Origin: Cyclobacteriaceae bacterium
GTDB taxonomy: Bacteria > Bacteroidota > Bacteroidia > Cytophagales > Cyclobacteriaceae
DNA length: 64,000 nt
NCBI GenBank assembly: GCA_020436125.1
Contig: JAGQYK010000001.1
Span: forward strand, 44,225 to 108,224
Direction of reading: 5' to 3'
The position numbers were made by a program, and so were the translations under genes. The stretch's first letter is position 1. Every line of letters begins with the position of its first letter. Positions 1 to 7,537 of this stretch are shown in pieces. The notes beneath the pieces were generated by a model that was not told the origin of the DNA, made no database searches, and was given only the letters and a program-made list of their open reading frames with translations.

Positions 1-1
1 A

Positions 2-256
2 GGTTGGGTAGCCTGCAAGAATGAAGATGAGCTGATGGTGAATATCATGAACCCGTTAATGTGTCCTCATCTCTTTTTCAATCCATCGTTAACTTATTTT
101 AATGGCAAAGAAAACAATCCCAAAGTGATCAAAAAGATAAGATCATTAAAGATTCCAATTATGGAAGAGATTACCCACTTCAACGATAAAAATATAGTGG
201 ACAATGTGATTATTCGTGATCCGGGTGGATATGGTTTTTTTATTTTCAATGATTAA
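2..256 (+). CDS. VOC-family (glyoxalase-like) protein, 3' part only
   Basis: The reading frame is open from the first complete codon of the window (base 2) to a TAA at 254-256, so the true start lies outside the window. About 84 residues are visible. The ending IRDPGGYGFFIFND resembles the last beta strands of a vicinal-oxygen-chelate module, where an Asp-Pro-x-Gly turn precedes the final strand, and the next gene is another VOC protein. An internal ATG at 35 exists but would remove conserved-looking sequence. Substrate unknown. The VOC assignment rests on the C-terminal pattern and the neighbour only. Confidence 0.55.
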   Translation, partial: GWVACKNEDELMVNIMNPLMCPHLFFNPSLTYFNGKENNPKVIKKIRSLKIPIMEEITHFNDKNIVDNVIIRDPGGYGFFIFND

Positions 257-269
257 TAATTGTTAACAA

Positions 270-641
270 ATGGAATTAGGTGCATTTTCAGTAAGTCTCA
301 ATGTCAAGGACTTGAAGGCTTCCAAACAATTTTATGAGAACCTCGGCTTTTCTGTATTTGCTGGTGAGATGGAAAGAAATTATTTGATTATGAAAAACGG
401 AAAGGCCCTGGTGGGTCTGTTTCAGGGTATGTTTGATAAGAATATTTTAACCTTCAACCCCGGGTGGGATGAAAGTGCAAACAAAGTTGATGAATTTAAA
501 GATGTTCGGGATATTCAAAAATCATTAAAAGCAAAGGGAATGGAGCTTGTAAGAGAAGCAGATGAGAATTCTACAGGACCGGAAAGCATTACTTTGATTG
601 ACCCTGACGGTAATCCGGTACTTATTGATCAACACGTATAG
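270..641 (+). CDS. VOC family protein (glyoxalase/bleomycin-resistance fold)
   Basis: This is a 123-aa single-module VOC protein. The N-terminal [22 protein letters not shown] is the classic first beta-alpha unit of the family, and the C-terminal [15 protein letters not shown] is the closing strand. Family members bind a divalent metal and act on small electrophiles or catechols, or simply sequester drugs; the substrate cannot be told from the sequence. It starts 13 bases after the preceding truncated VOC gene, so the two are probably co-transcribed. It is convergent with the LytTR regulator downstream. Confidence 0.85.
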   Translation: MELGAFSVSLNVKDLKASKQFYENLGFSVFAGEMERNYLIMKNGKALVGLFQGMFDKNILTFNPGWDESANKVDEFKDVRDIQKSLKAKGMELVREADENSTGPESITLIDPDGNPVLIDQHV

Positions 642-658
642 ATAAGTAAGGTGATTAG

Positions 659-1402
659 CTAGCTGATCCACTGTCTGAAGATAGGGGCAGTTTCTTTGCT
701 AACGTATACATCTTCTTTGCAATCAGGAGTCAAATGGATTTTAATTTTTCCATTGTCTGGTTTGAACTTTTCAATGGCATTGAGACAGCAGAGATATTTT
801 CTATTGAGTCGAAAGAATTGCGTGGGATCAACAATTTCTTCTAGTTCAGAAATGGTCTTGTCTATGATCAACTGCCTTCCGGTAAAGTCTTTGGCGAAAA
901 CAATTTTGTGTTCAGTGAAAAAATAGGCGATGTCGTTGAGATTGAGTGCAATGAACTCTGTACCTTTTTTCGCCAGAATACGATCCTTTGAGGAGGGAGA
1001 TTGGATATGGTTAAGAATCTTCAATAGGTTGCCTTGTAAAAAATGTTCCTTAAGTTTTTTTACTTTTTCTAATGACCGCCCGAGCTTCTCTTCCGTTATG
1101 GGTTTGAGTAAATAGTCCACTGAGTTGAACTCAAAAGATTCCATAATGTATTTGTCGTAAGCGGTAGTAAAGATCACAGGAAATTTTACCGGATGCTGTT
1201 TGAATATTTCAAATGAGTGATCATCGGACAATTGAATATCGACAAAAGCCAAATCAGGTTCAGTATTGTTTTTCAACCATTGTAAGGTTTCTTTTACACT
1301 ACCCAACTGAGCCATTACTTCAATCGATGGATCGATTACTTTTAGCATAGCTACCAACTTGGCGCGAGCTGGCAGTTCATCTTCAATTATTATTGTTCTC
1401 AT
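659..1402 (-). CDS. LytTR-family response regulator
   Basis: A 247-aa two-domain regulator. Residues 1-120 form a receiver domain with acidic pocket E7/D8, phospho-acceptor D55 in LAFVDIQLSD and the conserved Lys in LLKPI near residue 103. Residues ~145-247 form a LytTR DNA-binding domain (the pattern around FFRLNRKYLCCLNAIEKF is typical). Its start overlaps the end of the histidine-kinase gene by 20 bases, so the pair is translated as a unit and should form one LytS/LytR-type two-component system. The target genes are not shown by the sequence; the neighbouring small envelope genes are possible but unproven. Confidence 0.93.
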   Translation of the reverse strand: MRTIIIEDELPARAKLVAMLKVIDPSIEVMAQLGSVKETLQWLKNNTEPDLAFVDIQLSDDHSFEIFKQHPVKFPVIFTTAYDKYIMESFEFNSVDYLLKPITEEKLGRSLEKVKKLKEHFLQGNLLKILNHIQSPSSKDRILAKKGTEFIALNLNDIAYFFTEHKIVFAKDFTGRQLIIDKTISELEEIVDPTQFFRLNRKYLCCLNAIEKFKPDNGKIKIHLTPDCKEDVYVSKETAPIFRQWIS

Positions 1403-2483
1403 GACTGTTTAATGGGGTAAGTGGCAGACTGACAATAAACTTTCCATTTTCTTTATAAGCTTTAATTGGGTTACCTGTAATGAGTTGAAATCTTTCAGTC
1501 AGATTTTTTAAGCCTATTTGTGATGAGTTTTGCTTGTTACCTTTCTCTTGAATTTGATTGATGATGGTCAATTGATTATTCTGCACATCTACATCGATAT
1601 GCAATGGTTTTTGTTCGCTGATTTCATTGTGCTTCACAGCGTTTTCAAAAGCAACAAAAACTGACGTAGGCGGAATGAGATAATCCTTTTCTGCGGAGCC
1701 ATTGAACTGTTTTTTAATGATCAACGCTTTTCCGAAGCGCAGATGCAACAAATCAGTATATCGATGTGTGAATTCCAACTCGTCCTCAAGCAGCACCAAC
1801 GTATGGTCTTTTTGAATCAGTATGTAGCGATAGACCTCTGCAAGATTTTCTGTAAAGAGATGCGCCTTTTCTCGATCAGACTTAATCAAATAGGAAAGCG
1901 TGTTTAAAGAGTTAAACATAAAATGAGGATCAACCTGGTTCTTCAAGGCAGTCAATTCAGCTTCTGCTCGGGCACGCTGTAGTTGTTCATTTTTCACCGT
2001 CTCACTTTCTTTTTCTTTTACCAGAAAAACTGTTTCGTAAACATGAGTTACAAACAGCACGCAAATCACGTTGATGAGCACAACCATTTGTATTGTACTC
2101 CAATCTGTTTTCGGAAACCCAGCCCAGATGTACCACAAGCAAAGCCAGGCAATGGTTAGGGGTGCGGTATAAAAAATATTATTCATTAAAAGCAGCACCA
2201 GTTTTTCAACAGGCTTATCAAACCAGGTAAAACGTTTGCGGGTACGGAACAATAGATAACGATTGCCTTGCCAAATGAGATAGGCCAACGAGATAAAATA
2301 TAAGTAGCCTAACCAATAGGAAAGATCGGTGAATGTGAGGGTGCCAAATAATCCGGTGGTATTAGGAATGAGTAACCCAAAAAAGGGGATGCCTATCCAC
2401 CTGAAGGTATTGTCATCCAGTTTGATTTCTGAATGAGTAATTCTTTTTTCCGTTTCGCGCTCCGATTGTTCCGGTTCAGGCAT
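1383..2483 (-). CDS. LytS-like sensor histidine kinase (His_kinase family)
   Basis: A 366-aa inner-membrane kinase. Several hydrophobic helices lie between residues ~30 and 155, then a short coiled coil (~157-180) leads into the His_kinase motif NQVDPHFMFNSLNTL, with phospho-acceptor H187. The ATPase part follows (N box AFENAVKHN, then GLKNLTERF). There is no recognisable periplasmic sensor domain, so it may sense a membrane signal. It precedes and overlaps the LytTR regulator by 20 bases. Its 5' end faces the SRPBCC gene at 2536 across a short divergent region. Confidence 0.92.
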   Translation of the reverse strand: MPEPEQSERETEKRITHSEIKLDDNTFRWIGIPFFGLLIPNTTGLFGTLTFTDLSYWLGYLYFISLAYLIWQGNRYLLFRTRKRFTWFDKPVEKLVLLLMNNIFYTAPLTIAWLCLWYIWAGFPKTDWSTIQMVVLINVICVLFVTHVYETVFLVKEKESETVKNEQLQRARAEAELTALKNQVDPHFMFNSLNTLSYLIKSDREKAHLFTENLAEVYRYILIQKDHTLVLLEDELEFTHRYTDLLHLRFGKALIIKKQFNGSAEKDYLIPPTSVFVAFENAVKHNEISEQKPLHIDVDVQNNQLTIINQIQEKGNKQNSSQIGLKNLTERFQLITGNPIKAYKENGKFIVSLPLTPLNSHENNNN

Positions 2484-2535
2484 TTTATTCCTTTTTGTAT
2501 TGATAAAGTTCGCAAATTCAATTCAGAATCAACTT

Positions 2536-3075
2536 ATGAAACTTATTTATCAAATTTTAATCTCGATTGCAGTGACACAAAACGTGAGCCAAGGTATGTC
2601 GCAGGGTTTTGAAAGTGAAAGAATTTTCAAGGAGGCAAGTATTCAATTGGATGCAGTCATTGAAAAAGTGTTTCCGTTGTTTGGGCCCATTGAAGAAATG
2701 AAGTGGGCGCCTGGGTGGAACCCGGAAATTATCTACTCTACAACAGGCGTTGTTGATGAGCATATGATTTTTAAAACAAAAGGGAAATTTGAAGAGGAAG
2801 AAGATTATACCTGGGTTGTGTCTCAATTTGCTCCGGAACATTTTAGTATTACCTACTCTATACACACTAAGGAACGTATCTGGTTTGTCAATGTAACATG
2901 TAGCACTCAGAGGGGTAAGACCATAGCGAAGGTAAAGTATACTTTTACAGGGTTGACTAATCGTGGTAACGTACGCAATAAAATGGCTTTGGAAAAAATG
3001 TTTGAGAATAATTTAAAGGATTGGGAAAGGGCCATCAACCATTATATTTATACAGGAAGAAAGATTGAAGAATAG
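2536..3075 (+). CDS. SRPBCC-fold protein, probably exported
   Basis: A 179-aa protein. The core (~35-165) reads as an SRPBCC/START-like polyketide-cyclase fold (AVIEKVFPLFGPIEEMKWAPGW is the usual N-terminal helix-loop). I chose the ATG at 2536 because it gives a hydrophobic N-terminus (MKLIYQILISIAV...) like a signal peptide; an in-frame ATG at 2500 would add 12 polar residues in front of it. No catalytic residues are evident and no ligand can be named. It lies divergent from the LytS-like kinase and is followed by a DUF1761 gene and another SRPBCC gene, an apparently co-oriented set of small envelope proteins. Confidence 0.7.
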   Translation: MKLIYQILISIAVTQNVSQGMSQGFESERIFKEASIQLDAVIEKVFPLFGPIEEMKWAPGWNPEIIYSTTGVVDEHMIFKTKGKFEEEEDYTWVVSQFAPEHFSITYSIHTKERIWFVNVTCSTQRGKTIAKVKYTFTGLTNRGNVRNKMALEKMFENNLKDWERAINHYIYTGRKIEE

Positions 3076-3097
3076 AAATCAACTTAACAGCATAACT

Positions 3098-3502
3098 ATG
3101 GATACATCTTACTTAAACTATTGGGCTATTCTTGTTTCGGCATTATCAACTTTTTTAATTGGAGGGTTATGGTATTCTCCGGCTGTTTTTGGCAAAGCCT
3201 GGATGAAGGAAAATGGAATGACAGAAGAAGATCTGAAAAAGGGAAATATGGCTAAGATATTTGGTCTGGCATTTTTGATGGGCCTGATTGCAGCCATCAA
3301 CTTGGCCATGTTTATGGGGCCTGAAGCAGATCTATCTTTTGGTGCCTTTGCCGGGTTTGCTGCAGGAGCGGGATGGGTTGCGACATTTGTAGGAACGCAT
3401 TATTTATTTGAACGAAAATCCTTTAAATTATTTTTGATTAATGCCGGCTACAGCATTGTTGCCCTTACTATAATGGGGATTATAATAGGGGCATGGAAAT
3501 AG
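3098..3502 (+). CDS. DUF1761 family membrane protein
   Basis: A 134-aa integral membrane protein with four predicted helices. It shows the DUF1761 hallmark of WY near the end of helix 1 (GGLWYSPAVFGKAWMKENG) followed by an amphipathic loop. I use the ATG at 3098; an earlier in-frame ATG at 3065 lies inside the preceding gene and adds a polar tail. The family has no established function. It sits between two SRPBCC proteins, an arrangement sometimes seen in Bacteroidota, but that does not define a role. Confidence 0.8.
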   Translation: MDTSYLNYWAILVSALSTFLIGGLWYSPAVFGKAWMKENGMTEEDLKKGNMAKIFGLAFLMGLIAAINLAMFMGPEADLSFGAFAGFAAGAGWVATFVGTHYLFERKSFKLFLINAGYSIVALTIMGIIIGAWK

Positions 3503-3508
3503 CATACC

Positions 3509-4054
3509 ATGGGTAAGTTATTAATCACTTTGTGTCTACCTGTTTTAATAGGTTGTCAAACGAGTAACAGAGATTTAAATATGGACTCCACCGACAAAAT
3601 TATTACCGTAACTGCATTCTTGAATTGTTCTCCAGAAGTAGCATTTGGATATTTTTCGGAAAATGAGTTGTTGGAAAAGTGGCTTACGGCAAAGGCTGAT
3701 GTTGTGATGGAACCTGGTGGTAAGTTTGAATTATTCTGGACTCCGAATGATCCCGACTTGACCAATAACAGCACCTATGGATGTAAAGTACTGGCTGTTG
3801 ATCAACCTAATTATCTGAACATTGAGTGGAAGGGTAACGCTGAACAAAAATCATTTATGAATTCAGTAAGACCATTAACTAATGTTACCTTCATCTTTAC
3901 AAAAATAGATAATACAAGAACCAAGGTTACGCTTGTACATACAGGATGGCGCCCTGGCGAAGAGTGGGAGGCTGCTAGATTATATTTCATAAAGGCGTGG
4001 AGCGGAGCTTTAAAGGAACTGCAGACTTTGGTGAATGAAGTTGGAGTTGGTTGA
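3509..4054 (+). CDS. SRPBCC (AHSA1-type) domain protein with a possible lipoprotein signal
   Basis: A 181-aa protein. Residues ~30-175 match the AHSA1/Aha1-C-terminal type of SRPBCC fold: ITVTAFLNCSPEVAFGYFSENELLEKWLT, MEPGGKFELFW and the closing HTGWRPGEEWEAARLYFIKAWSG region are all typical. The first 16 residues (MGKLLITLCLPVLIGC) look like a lipobox with Cys16 as lipidation site, which is unusual because this domain is normally cytosolic. An alternative start at Met25 (position 3581) would give a plain cytosolic AHSA1 protein. It follows the DUF1761 gene by 6 bases. Confidence 0.75.
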   Translation: MGKLLITLCLPVLIGCQTSNRDLNMDSTDKIITVTAFLNCSPEVAFGYFSENELLEKWLTAKADVVMEPGGKFELFWTPNDPDLTNNSTYGCKVLAVDQPNYLNIEWKGNAEQKSFMNSVRPLTNVTFIFTKIDNTRTKVTLVHTGWRPGEEWEAARLYFIKAWSGALKELQTLVNEVGVG

Positions 4055-4083
4055 CAGGTTGCATTATTAAAGCACGCAGAATT

Positions 4084-4548
4084 ATGAAATTCATTCAGAT
4101 AACATTTATTATCGCTTTAATGGGCTGTCATAATCCTCAAAGTCAAAATGAATCACCGGCAGCTCATCCATTAACAGGAGAATGGAGAAATCTTTCCCTT
4201 AAAGTAGAAATAGATAAAAAGAATGGGGAGCCCACCAGTATATTTGAAGTAAATGCAAATACATGGGAGGAACAACTACAAATAAGACCTATTCGCACTT
4301 ACTTCAGAGATGACAGTACTTTTAATTCGGAGCATTTCAATTTGCAGGACAGCCTTGTGTTAAATCCTAGCGGTTTCTGGACCGCAACTGAAGATGAGAT
4401 TACAATGATTACTACAAAACCCTTTTCAGATACAACATCTTGCACCTACACTATTGAGGATAATGTTGTCATCTTCTGTTGTTGGGTGGATTGGGATGAA
4501 GACGGTGAAAAGGATGATTGGTACTTGGGAACTCAGAAGAAGTACTAA
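4084..4548 (+). CDS. small lipocalin-like lipoprotein, function unknown
   Basis: A 154-aa predicted lipoprotein: MKFIQITFIIALMGC gives a signal with lipidated Cys15. The mature part begins HPLTGEWRN, the usual opening of lipocalin-like DUFs in Bacteroidota, and continues as alternating strands ending WDWDED-type acidic and polar residues. The ATG at 4084 is preferred over one at 4051 because it directly starts the signal peptide. It is the last of four co-oriented small envelope genes and is convergent with the propeller lipoprotein downstream. No function can be assigned. Confidence 0.7.
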   Translation: MKFIQITFIIALMGCHNPQSQNESPAAHPLTGEWRNLSLKVEIDKKNGEPTSIFEVNANTWEEQLQIRPIRTYFRDDSTFNSEHFNLQDSLVLNPSGFWTATEDEITMITTKPFSDTTSCTYTIEDNVVIFCCWVDWDEDGEKDDWYLGTQKKY

Positions 4549-4554
4549 GAGCCT

Positions 4555-6330
4555 TTATGGTTTCATTAGCCAAAAAATAGATTCATAATTAAATACAGTA
4601 AATGAAAAAATATTATCCGTAGGTGATCCTGCTGGGTGCGCCTTGTTGGTCGCATCGAAAGTGAGTTGCTTCACCACTTTGCCGTCAATCGATACTTTAA
4701 ACACCTGAAAATTTCCTTTCTCGTCCGGTGCAATGTAAGCCACCCATTTCTGGTCATGAGAAAGTGCGATGCCAGAATACAATTGATCGCTATTAAAAGA
4801 ATGAATTTTTTTACCTGGCTTTCCGTCAATAGGTACAATGTGAATCTCTTTTAATTCCGGAGTGACAACATACTCCACAATCAGGTTTTTACTGTCATTC
4901 ATCCATTGAGAGTCGGTAAAGCTTCCTTCTTCAAGACCTGGAGGCACCAATTCGATTTGTTCAGTGGTAGGCTCCCCTGTTTCCTGATTAATTCCAATTA
5001 AAAAAAGTTTATTGATTCGATCCGAAGTAGGGGCAGTATTGGAGACTATCCACTTGCCGTCAGGAGACCAACGAGGCCATCCAGTTTCATAACCTCCTTT
5101 CGAAAGTGGTTTTCCTTTTGATGCATCGTTGTTCGGTTGTATCCAGATGTCGTCTGTGCCATCAGCATGAGTGTGAAAGGCAATCCATTTGTTATTGGGC
5201 GACCAGGCCATACCCTGATCTTCGGAGTAGGAAGCGCGCACTACCACATCCGGCTTATCCTTAGGTTGGTTCATGTCAAAATTGACATAACCTATCTCCT
5301 GTGTGATGTCCGGATAGTTCCTGTCGTCCATTACCCTTCTCCAGTTGCCATAGGTGAATGAGAGTAGCTTACCATCAGGGTGCCAATGAGATATTTCCGA
5401 CATGAAGGTAGTAATAGGTTTTGATTCACCGCCATCTCCATCCACCGCTGCAATGAATACCTTATAGTCTTGTAATCTAAAGAGTACTGATCCGTCTTTG
5501 GCCACTGAAGGGGCATAACTATCCCGTGAGAAACTGGCCAGTTGGGTTCTTGATTTTGATTTCATATCATATTGTTGTAGATCAATCACTTCTTTTTCAT
5601 TGGCGAGACTGAAGTACAGAAATTGACCATCAGGAGAAAATGCAATAGGTCCGTAACTGTCTACTTTTATTTTTTCTGAATTGGAATTAGCAAGGTCAAG
5701 TTGAATTGAGCGTTTTCCATTTTCTTCTATGATGCCCGCAAAAGAATTGGATGAGGGATTCCATTGTATTGATTCTATCAACTCATTTTCTGCTATTACT
5801 TTTTCATCTTCACCGATATTGTTCATTATCCACATTTGTGTCTTGCCATCATTTTTAGATAAGCCTGCTACCTGTTGACCATCCGAGGACCAGGTTAAAT
5901 CTTTGATGTCAGCCCTATCAAGTTCTAGATTGTTGTTACTAAAAACTTTTCTATCAGGCCATAGCGGTAAACCTTGCTTAGTTAGTAGATCATAGATATA
6001 CCAGTATTCCCTGTCACCACCGATTTCGTAAGTCACAAGGTGTTGACTATCTGGCAGCCAGGTAAGGGTGATGACAAAAGTGCCATGCTTTTCCAGTTCA
6101 AAGGTTGCTCCCCCTACCACTTGCTGCACTAAAATTTGTTTGCGATCCGAGTAGGCAAAAAGTTTTCCGTCTGGTGATATGGCCCCAAATGGATCGCGAT
6201 AAGCTACAGGCCCTTTTTGCTTTACCGCTTTAATGAACTGCATTTGTGGGGCACTGGTTTGCTCTTGCCCTTTTTCAGTTTCACAACTTAGTAAGCAACA
6301 GAAAAGGATGAGTAGTAAATATTTTAACAT
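4555..6330 (-). CDS. TolB-like PD40 beta-propeller lipoprotein
   Basis: A 591-aa lipoprotein (MLKYLLLILFCCLLSC, lipidated Cys16). Repeated SPDGK/SPNNK/WSPDG motifs occur through the whole length, as in WD40-like PD40/TolB propellers; examples are AISPDGKLFAYSD, LTWSSDGQQVAGLSK, AFSPDGQFLYF, AWSPNNKWIAFHT and RWSPDGKWIVSNT. There is no peptidase or kinase domain attached, unlike S9 peptidases with the same propeller. It is probably periplasmic or on the outer membrane, in binding or scaffolding. The next gene upstream on the same strand is the 51-aa zinc-ribbon protein, only 4 bases away. Confidence 0.85.
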   Translation of the reverse strand: MLKYLLLILFCCLLSCETEKGQEQTSAPQMQFIKAVKQKGPVAYRDPFGAISPDGKLFAYSDRKQILVQQVVGGATFELEKHGTFVITLTWLPDSQHLVTYEIGGDREYWYIYDLLTKQGLPLWPDRKVFSNNNLELDRADIKDLTWSSDGQQVAGLSKNDGKTQMWIMNNIGEDEKVIAENELIESIQWNPSSNSFAGIIEENGKRSIQLDLANSNSEKIKVDSYGPIAFSPDGQFLYFSLANEKEVIDLQQYDMKSKSRTQLASFSRDSYAPSVAKDGSVLFRLQDYKVFIAAVDGDGGESKPITTFMSEISHWHPDGKLLSFTYGNWRRVMDDRNYPDITQEIGYVNFDMNQPKDKPDVVVRASYSEDQGMAWSPNNKWIAFHTHADGTDDIWIQPNNDASKGKPLSKGGYETGWPRWSPDGKWIVSNTAPTSDRINKLFLIGINQETGEPTTEQIELVPPGLEEGSFTDSQWMNDSKNLIVEYVVTPELKEIHIVPIDGKPGKKIHSFNSDQLYSGIALSHDQKWVAYIAPDEKGNFQVFKVSIDGKVVKQLTFDATNKAHPAGSPTDNIFSFTVFNYESIFWLMKP

Positions 6331-6334
6331 AATC

Positions 6335-6490
6335 TTAGAAGATAAAATACAGGATGAATAAGATGATCAATAGAATGGCCACCCATTTGAAGCCGGAGCT
6401 ATATTCAGCGAACTCATAACCACAGATGTGACACACTTTATTTTTCACATCAGTTTCCATGGCGCAGGAGGGGCATTCTTTTGTTTTCAT
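6335..6490 (-). CDS. 51-aa zinc-ribbon single-pass membrane protein
   Basis: A short gene I read directly on the minus strand: ATG at 6490-6488, TAA at 6337-6335. It begins MKTKECPSCAMETDVKNKVC and contains two CxxC knuckles, C6-x-x-C9 and C20-x-x-C23, which would bind one zinc as a rubredoxin/zinc-ribbon fold. It ends with a hydrophobic helix of about 17 residues (WVAILLIILFILYFIF) at the extreme C-terminus, so it should be tail-anchored with the ribbon in the cytoplasm. It precedes the PD40 lipoprotein by 4 bases, which suggests co-transcription. Homologous short proteins occur in Bacteroidota, but I know of no function. Confidence 0.75.
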   Translation of the reverse strand: MKTKECPSCAMETDVKNKVCHICGYEFAEYSSGFKWVAILLIILFILYFIF

Positions 6491-6607
6491 TGAATTGCGT
6501 ATCATTTAGGTAACCCATGGTTGTTATATGGGCTATTCTATGAAGTGGTTTAATTTAAATTTAATAAAAAACAGATGGTTAATACTTGAAATGGAGATAT
6601 TAGTGGT

Positions 6608-7537
6608 ATGGTAAAATATAAATTAGCTTTTCTGATAATTATGATACTTTTCGGTGCCTGTAAGTCACAGCCTGAAAGTGAGGCGAGATGGTGTGATCAA
6701 TTGCCAAGAGAAGCCAATACACAATTTAAAAAATCGGATTACTCAAATTATTGGTTTGAGGTATACCAAGTACACGATAGTATTTATGCGATCTATGAGC
6801 CTTATCAATGGCAAGAGGTGATTTCTTATCTCATCATTGGAAATGAATTTGCATTGTTATTTGATACGGGTAATGGTATTGGAAATATTAAGCAAGTTGT
6901 AAATAAAATTACCTCTCTACCGATTCGAGTGCTTAATTCTCATTCACATTATGATCATGTCGGTGGAAATGCAGATTTCGATTTTATTTATGGAATGGAT
7001 ACGGAGTTTACGCGATTAAGAAAGCAGGGACTTCCACATGAACGCGTTGCTGAAGAGGTCTCACCCGAAGCTTTATGCAAACCGTTACCCGAAGGAGTTG
7101 TTGCAGAAGAACACATCATCCGACCTTATGAAATTGATGAATATGTAACTGAAGGGTTTACCATTGATTTGGGTAATCGTTTGGTAGAGGTGTTAAGCAT
7201 TCCGGGACATACGCCCGATGCGATAGGTTTATGGGACAAAGAGAACGGATTGTTGTGGACGGGTGATACCTTTTATCAAGGTGCAATATGGTTGTTCGCG
7301 AAAGAAACCAATTTGGCCGACTACAAACATTCAATCAACAGGTTAGCTGAGATATCGAAGTCGTTAAACCATTTACTTCCTGCGCACAATATTCCTTTGG
7401 TGGAGCCAACATTATTGGTGGAACTTGATGATGCCTTGACTCAAATAGAAAATAATGGAGTAAGGGGAACGGATATATCAGATGGAAGAATTCGTTACAC
7501 CTTTGATCATTTCACAATTCTTATGAATAAGAATTAA
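6608..7537 (+). CDS. metallo-beta-lactamase-fold hydrolase, lipoprotein
   Basis: A 309-aa protein with a lipobox (LFGAC, Cys18). The MBL metal motif is SHSHYDHVGG (H112, H114, D116, H117), followed by SIPGHTPDAIG (third His), LLWTGDTFYQG (bridging Asp) and LLPAHNIP (last His), so both metal sites look intact. Family members hydrolyse lactones, thioesters or cyclic esters; acyl-homoserine-lactone and QuiP-like annotations are common, but the substrate is not readable here. It should act in the periplasm. Its stop overlaps the tail of the converging PLP-enzyme gene by 4 bases. Confidence 0.88.
   Translation: MVKYKLAFLIIMILFGACKSQPESEARWCDQLPREANTQFKKSDYSNYWFEVYQVHDSIYAIYEPYQWQEVISYLIIGNEFALLFDTGNGIGNIKQVVNKITSLPIRVLNSHSHYDHVGGNADFDFIYGMDTEFTRLRKQGLPHERVAEEVSPEALCKPLPEGVVAEEHIIRPYEIDEYVTEGFTIDLGNRLVEVLSIPGHTPDAIGLWDKENGLLWTGDTFYQGAIWLFAKETNLADYKHSINRLAEISKSLNHLLPAHNIPLVEPTLLVELDDALTQIENNGVRGTDISDGRIRYTFDHFTILMNKN

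Noticed and set aside
4051..4083. Upstream ATG of the lipocalin-like lipoprotein.
   Set aside because: It would put 11 residues including a stray Cys before the signal peptide and overlaps the preceding gene; the ATG at 4084 gives a proper lipoprotein signal.
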